Shown: piece by piece, positions 14,891 through 16,977 of the stretch
Numbering within the stretch: the stretch's first letter is position 1
How the letters are laid out: each line of letters starts with the position of its first letter
Assembly (NCBI GenBank): GCA_023145185.1
Contig: JAGLEG010000405.1
Location: 1-16,977, forward strand
Length of the DNA stretch: 16,977 nucleotides
Direction of reading: 5' to 3'
Source: Thermoplasmata archaeon
Lineage (GTDB): Archaea; Thermoplasmatota; Penumbrarchaeia; Penumbrarchaeales; Penumbrarchaeaceae
Translations under genes and position numbers: made by a program
Notes under the pieces: model-generated
Told to the model about the DNA's origin: nothing
The model's database searches: none
Seen by the model: only the letters and a program-made list of their open reading frames with translations

Positions 14891-15088
14891 ATGGAAATCA
14901 ATACAAAACCCCGGAGCAAGTTCCTGAAGGTAAAGTGCCAGGATTGCGGTAACGTACAGACGGTCTTTGATAGGTCCACGACGAAGGTGGGCTGTACCGT
15001 ATGTGGAGCGACAATGGTAAACCCCAAAGGCGGAAAGGCCGAGATCAAGGGCGAGATCCTCGAGAGGATAGACGTGGATATGGCCTGA
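14891..15088 (+). CDS. rps27e: Small ribosomal subunit protein eS27 (S27e)
   Basis: This 65-residue protein has the four-cysteine zinc ribbon KCQDCG (C16, C19) and GCTVCG (C35, C38) with FDRSTTKVGC between, as in archaeal and eukaryotic S27e. The start ATG at 14891 follows L44e by five bases and has TGATCAT upstream, partly within the L44e stop region. Its length is as expected. The next gene lies 26 bases downstream. Confidence 0.97.
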   Translation: MEINTKPRSKFLKVKCQDCGNVQTVFDRSTTKVGCTVCGATMVNPKGGKAEIKGEILERIDVDMA

Positions 15089-15114
15089 CCAGGCCGTAAA
15101 CAGGAGATATTGAT

Positions 15115-15909
15115 ATGGTTTACAACGAGATGCCGGAGGAAGGAGAGCTGGTGGTAGCCACAGTCAAGCAGGTAAAGAACTTCGGCGTCGTTGTAGAGCT
15201 GGATGAGTATCCAGACCTCGAGGGCTTTCTCCACATCGCAGAGGTCGCATCGGGATGGGTAAAATACATAAGGGACCACGTCCGGGAGGGCCAGAAGATC
15301 GTCTGCAAGGTACTGGGCGTGGACGATAGGAAGCGATATAAATCGGTGGACCTCTCCCTTAAGGCCGTTAATGCTCATCAGAAGAGGGAGAAGATACAGC
15401 AGTGGAAAGGTGAGCAGAAGGCCCGAAAGCTCGTTGGGATGCTCTGCGAACAGATGGGATCCGATTTCAAGAAGGGCATGGCAGATTTTGGGTATCAACT
15501 GATCCAGGAATATGGCTCCCTGTATGCTGCCATGGAGGCCTGCGCCATAAGTGAGCTATCACTGGAGGAGGCTGGCTTCGCCGGAGAGTGGGTGAATGAG
15601 TTCATAAAGATATCCAAGGATAATATCACCCCCCCGTATGTTGAGATCAATGGTGTCCTTGAGCTTACCTCTCCTGAGCCAAGGGGGATGCAGGATATCA
15701 AGGGGTCCCTTGAGATCACCGAGAAGATCGGCAATCAGTACGACGATGTGAAGTTGAAGATATACTATTTGGGGGCGCCGAAATACAGGTTGATCCTGGA
15801 GGCCCCCAATTACAAGGTCGCCGAGGAGATCCTTAAGGAGGCTGCCCAGGGGGCAGTTGACCACCTTATAGACCTCGACGGAGATGGCAAGTTCATCAGA
15901 AAAGCGTAA
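15115..15909 (+). CDS. eif2a: Translation initiation factor aIF2, alpha subunit
   Basis: The 264-residue protein is the alpha subunit of the archaeal ternary-complex factor that brings initiator Met-tRNA to the ribosome with the beta and gamma subunits. An N-terminal S1/OB domain (about 10-88; GELVVATVKQVKNFGVVVEL, EGFLHIAEVASGWVKYIRDHV) is followed by a helical domain (about 90-175) and a C-terminal alpha/beta domain (about 176-264, GVLELTSPEPRGMQDIKGSL) that contacts the gamma subunit. The eukaryotic regulatory serine loop is replaced by the archaeal SGWVKYIRD. The ATG at 15115 has GGAGAT upstream. Length equals the family norm. Confidence 0.97.
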   Translation: MVYNEMPEEGELVVATVKQVKNFGVVVELDEYPDLEGFLHIAEVASGWVKYIRDHVREGQKIVCKVLGVDDRKRYKSVDLSLKAVNAHQKREKIQQWKGEQKARKLVGMLCEQMGSDFKKGMADFGYQLIQEYGSLYAAMEACAISELSLEEAGFAGEWVNEFIKISKDNITPPYVEINGVLELTSPEPRGMQDIKGSLEITEKIGNQYDDVKLKIYYLGAPKYRLILEAPNYKVAEEILKEAAQGAVDHLIDLDGDGKFIRKA

Positions 15910-15923
15910 CGAGAGGGCGTTCC

Positions 15924-16109
15924 ATGAGGAGCAGGATCCGGAAATGTCCAAGCTGCGACCGGTATACCTTTCAGCAGAGCTGTTCCAGATGTGAGGTCGC
16001 CACCCAGAACACATTTCCAGCCCGTTTCTCACCACAGGATAGATTCGGCAAGTATCGTCGGATGGCATATCTCGAATCAAAGGAGGCAGAAGATGGTGGC
16101 TCCGAATAA
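15924..16109 (+). CDS. nop10: H/ACA RNP component Nop10
   Basis: The 61-residue protein shows MRSRIRKCPSCDRYT, then CSRC (C8, C11, C20, C23 zinc ribbon in archaeal forms) and PARFSPQDRFGKYRR, the signature of Nop10. Nop10 binds the pseudouridine synthase Cbf5 in H/ACA guide ribonucleoproteins that modify rRNA. It has GAGGG upstream of the ATG. The C-terminus (SKEAEDGGSE) is slightly longer than in related proteins and overlaps the PAC2 gene start by 17 bases, because the PAC2 ribosome binding site AGGAGG lies inside the nop10 coding region. Confidence 0.96.
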   Translation: MRSRIRKCPSCDRYTFQQSCSRCEVATQNTFPARFSPQDRFGKYRRMAYLESKEAEDGGSE

Positions 16110-16878
16110 AGCGACGAATTTCGAATTTGTCATCGATCGTCTGGATGATGTTGAGTTAGAGAGGCCGACATTGATAGAGGGCCTCCCCGGGGTCGGCAAC
16201 GTTGGTAAACTGGCTGTGGAACATCTGATAGATGTACTCGACATGAAACCATACGCAAGGTTGTATTCACGCCATTTGCCCCCTCAGGTCTCCGTCAGCG
16301 AGGATGGGGTCGTGGACCTTGCAAGGCACGATCTCTACTACATGAAGGGCCATAAGGGAGGCTCGGACCTCCTGATCCTGACAGGGGATTATCAGGGGTT
16401 GACCCCCGAGGGCCAATATATCCTCTCGCTGAGGACCCTCGAACTGGCGCGTGATCTCTCCGTTCCCATGATATTCACCCTGGGCGGTTTCGGGTTGGTA
16501 AGGATGGTCGAAACCCCGTCTGTACTTGGCGCTGTGACCCACAAGGACATGATACCAGATTTCAAGGACCTGGGAGTGGTCTTCAGGAGCGGGGAACCCG
16601 GGTCCGGCATAATCGGTGCCTCCGGCCTCCTACTGGGAATGGGGAAATATCTTGGCATTCCCGGGATATGTCTCATGGGGGAGACCTCGGGGTATTTCGC
16701 CGACCCCAGGTCCGCAGGTGAGATACTGCGGGTCCTGGCAGGATACTTTGACCTCGATATCGACCTTACCAAACTGGAGGAGAGGGCGAAACAGGTTGAT
16801 GAGATAACGAACAAACTGAAAAAGGACATCGAGGCCTCCGAGCAGGAGGAGAGGGACGATCTCAGATATTTCGGTTGA
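16093..16878 (+). CDS. PAC2-family protein (proteasome assembly chaperone 2-like)
   Basis: From the ATG at 16093 (AGGAGG seven bases upstream) it has 262 residues. Signature segments are LIEGLPGVGNVGKLAVEHLI (27-46), LILTGDYQGLTPEGQY, IFTLGGFG and CLMGETSGYFADPRSA, which fit the archaeal PAC2/DUF75 group related to eukaryotic 20S-proteasome assembly chaperones. Its role in archaea is not firmly established. The C-terminus (about 225-260, KLEERAKQVDEITNKLKKDI) is probably a coiled coil and acidic. It overlaps nop10 by 17 bases and ends the operon. Confidence 0.9.
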   Translation: MVAPNKATNFEFVIDRLDDVELERPTLIEGLPGVGNVGKLAVEHLIDVLDMKPYARLYSRHLPPQVSVSEDGVVDLARHDLYYMKGHKGGSDLLILTGDYQGLTPEGQYILSLRTLELARDLSVPMIFTLGGFGLVRMVETPSVLGAVTHKDMIPDFKDLGVVFRSGEPGSGIIGASGLLLGMGKYLGIPGICLMGETSGYFADPRSAGEILRVLAGYFDLDIDLTKLEERAKQVDEITNKLKKDIEASEQEERDDLRYFG

Positions 16879-16977
16879 TCTCTGTTATACCATCTCCCTA
16901 CAGAATGGGCAGTAGCTCTTCTATCTCGTACCTGCTGATCTGAGCCTCTCAGTGTTGGGAGAAGCCTCACTTTGACA
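16879..16977. other. Right-edge intergenic stretch
   Basis: These 99 bases hold no gene I can support. Short minus-strand frames are interrupted by stops. A minus-strand CPFC motif appears (about 16890-16905) but is preceded by an in-frame stop. Confidence 0.5.

Noticed and set aside
16879..16977. Minus-strand zinc-finger-like CPFC end of a gene entering from the right
   Set aside because: A TAG lies just upstream in the same frame, and the other frames have stops or run antisense through the PAC2 gene.

Overview
The window looks like a chromosomal segment of an archaeon, most likely a euryarchaeon of the Thermoplasmatota (Thermoplasmata or Methanomassiliicoccales-like). The basis is the archaeal-type information genes (aRF1, Alba, L44e, S27e, aIF2-alpha, Nop10, archaeal TrpRS, archaeal UMP kinase and archaeal CoaD), TATA-box promoters, GGAGGTGA-type ribosome binding sites, and a very long FG-GAP/Ig-like/thrombospondin-type-3 surface protein with a C-terminal membrane anchor. 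The order-level placement is an inference. I see no mobile element, CRISPR array, tRNA or rRNA.

Layout. (1) 1-2743, minus strand: an RND/MMPL-family exporter, cut by the left edge at its tenth membrane helix. (2) 2744-2858: an AT-rich divergent promoter region with a perfect 6-5-6 palindrome between two TATA boxes. (3) 2859/2904-4058, plus strand: a regulator made of two Lrp/AsnC-like halves; it overlaps tail-to-tail with (4) 4049-4663, minus strand, a UPF0173-type metallo-beta-lactamase-fold hydrolase. (5) 7189 down to 4748, minus strand: a tight operon of UMP kinase, a tail-anchored Zn-ribbon protein, phosphopantetheine adenylyltransferase and a rhomboid protease with its own Zn ribbon. (6) 7251-11054, minus strand: a roughly 1,267-residue exported, membrane-anchored surface protein. 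(7) 11337-12569, plus strand: peptide chain release factor aRF1, convergent with (8) 12595-13923, minus strand: tryptophanyl-tRNA synthetase. (9) 14107-14415, plus strand: Alba. (10) 14604-16878, plus strand: the conserved archaeal operon L44e, S27e, aIF2-alpha, Nop10, PAC2.

The right half is a core information-processing neighbourhood: translation termination, aminoacylation, chromatin, ribosomal proteins, initiation, pseudouridylation and a proteasome-chaperone-like protein. The middle couples nucleotide and CoA metabolism with two membrane Zn-ribbon proteins. The left part looks like a self-contained exporter plus divergent regulator. The points most worth a second look are the putative operator between exporter and regulator, the duplicated regulator, the apparent ATA start codon of UMP kinase, the Fe-S-cluster-like cysteine motif and catalytic-domain insertion in TrpRS, the Zn-ribbon rhomboid operon, and the architecture of the surface protein.
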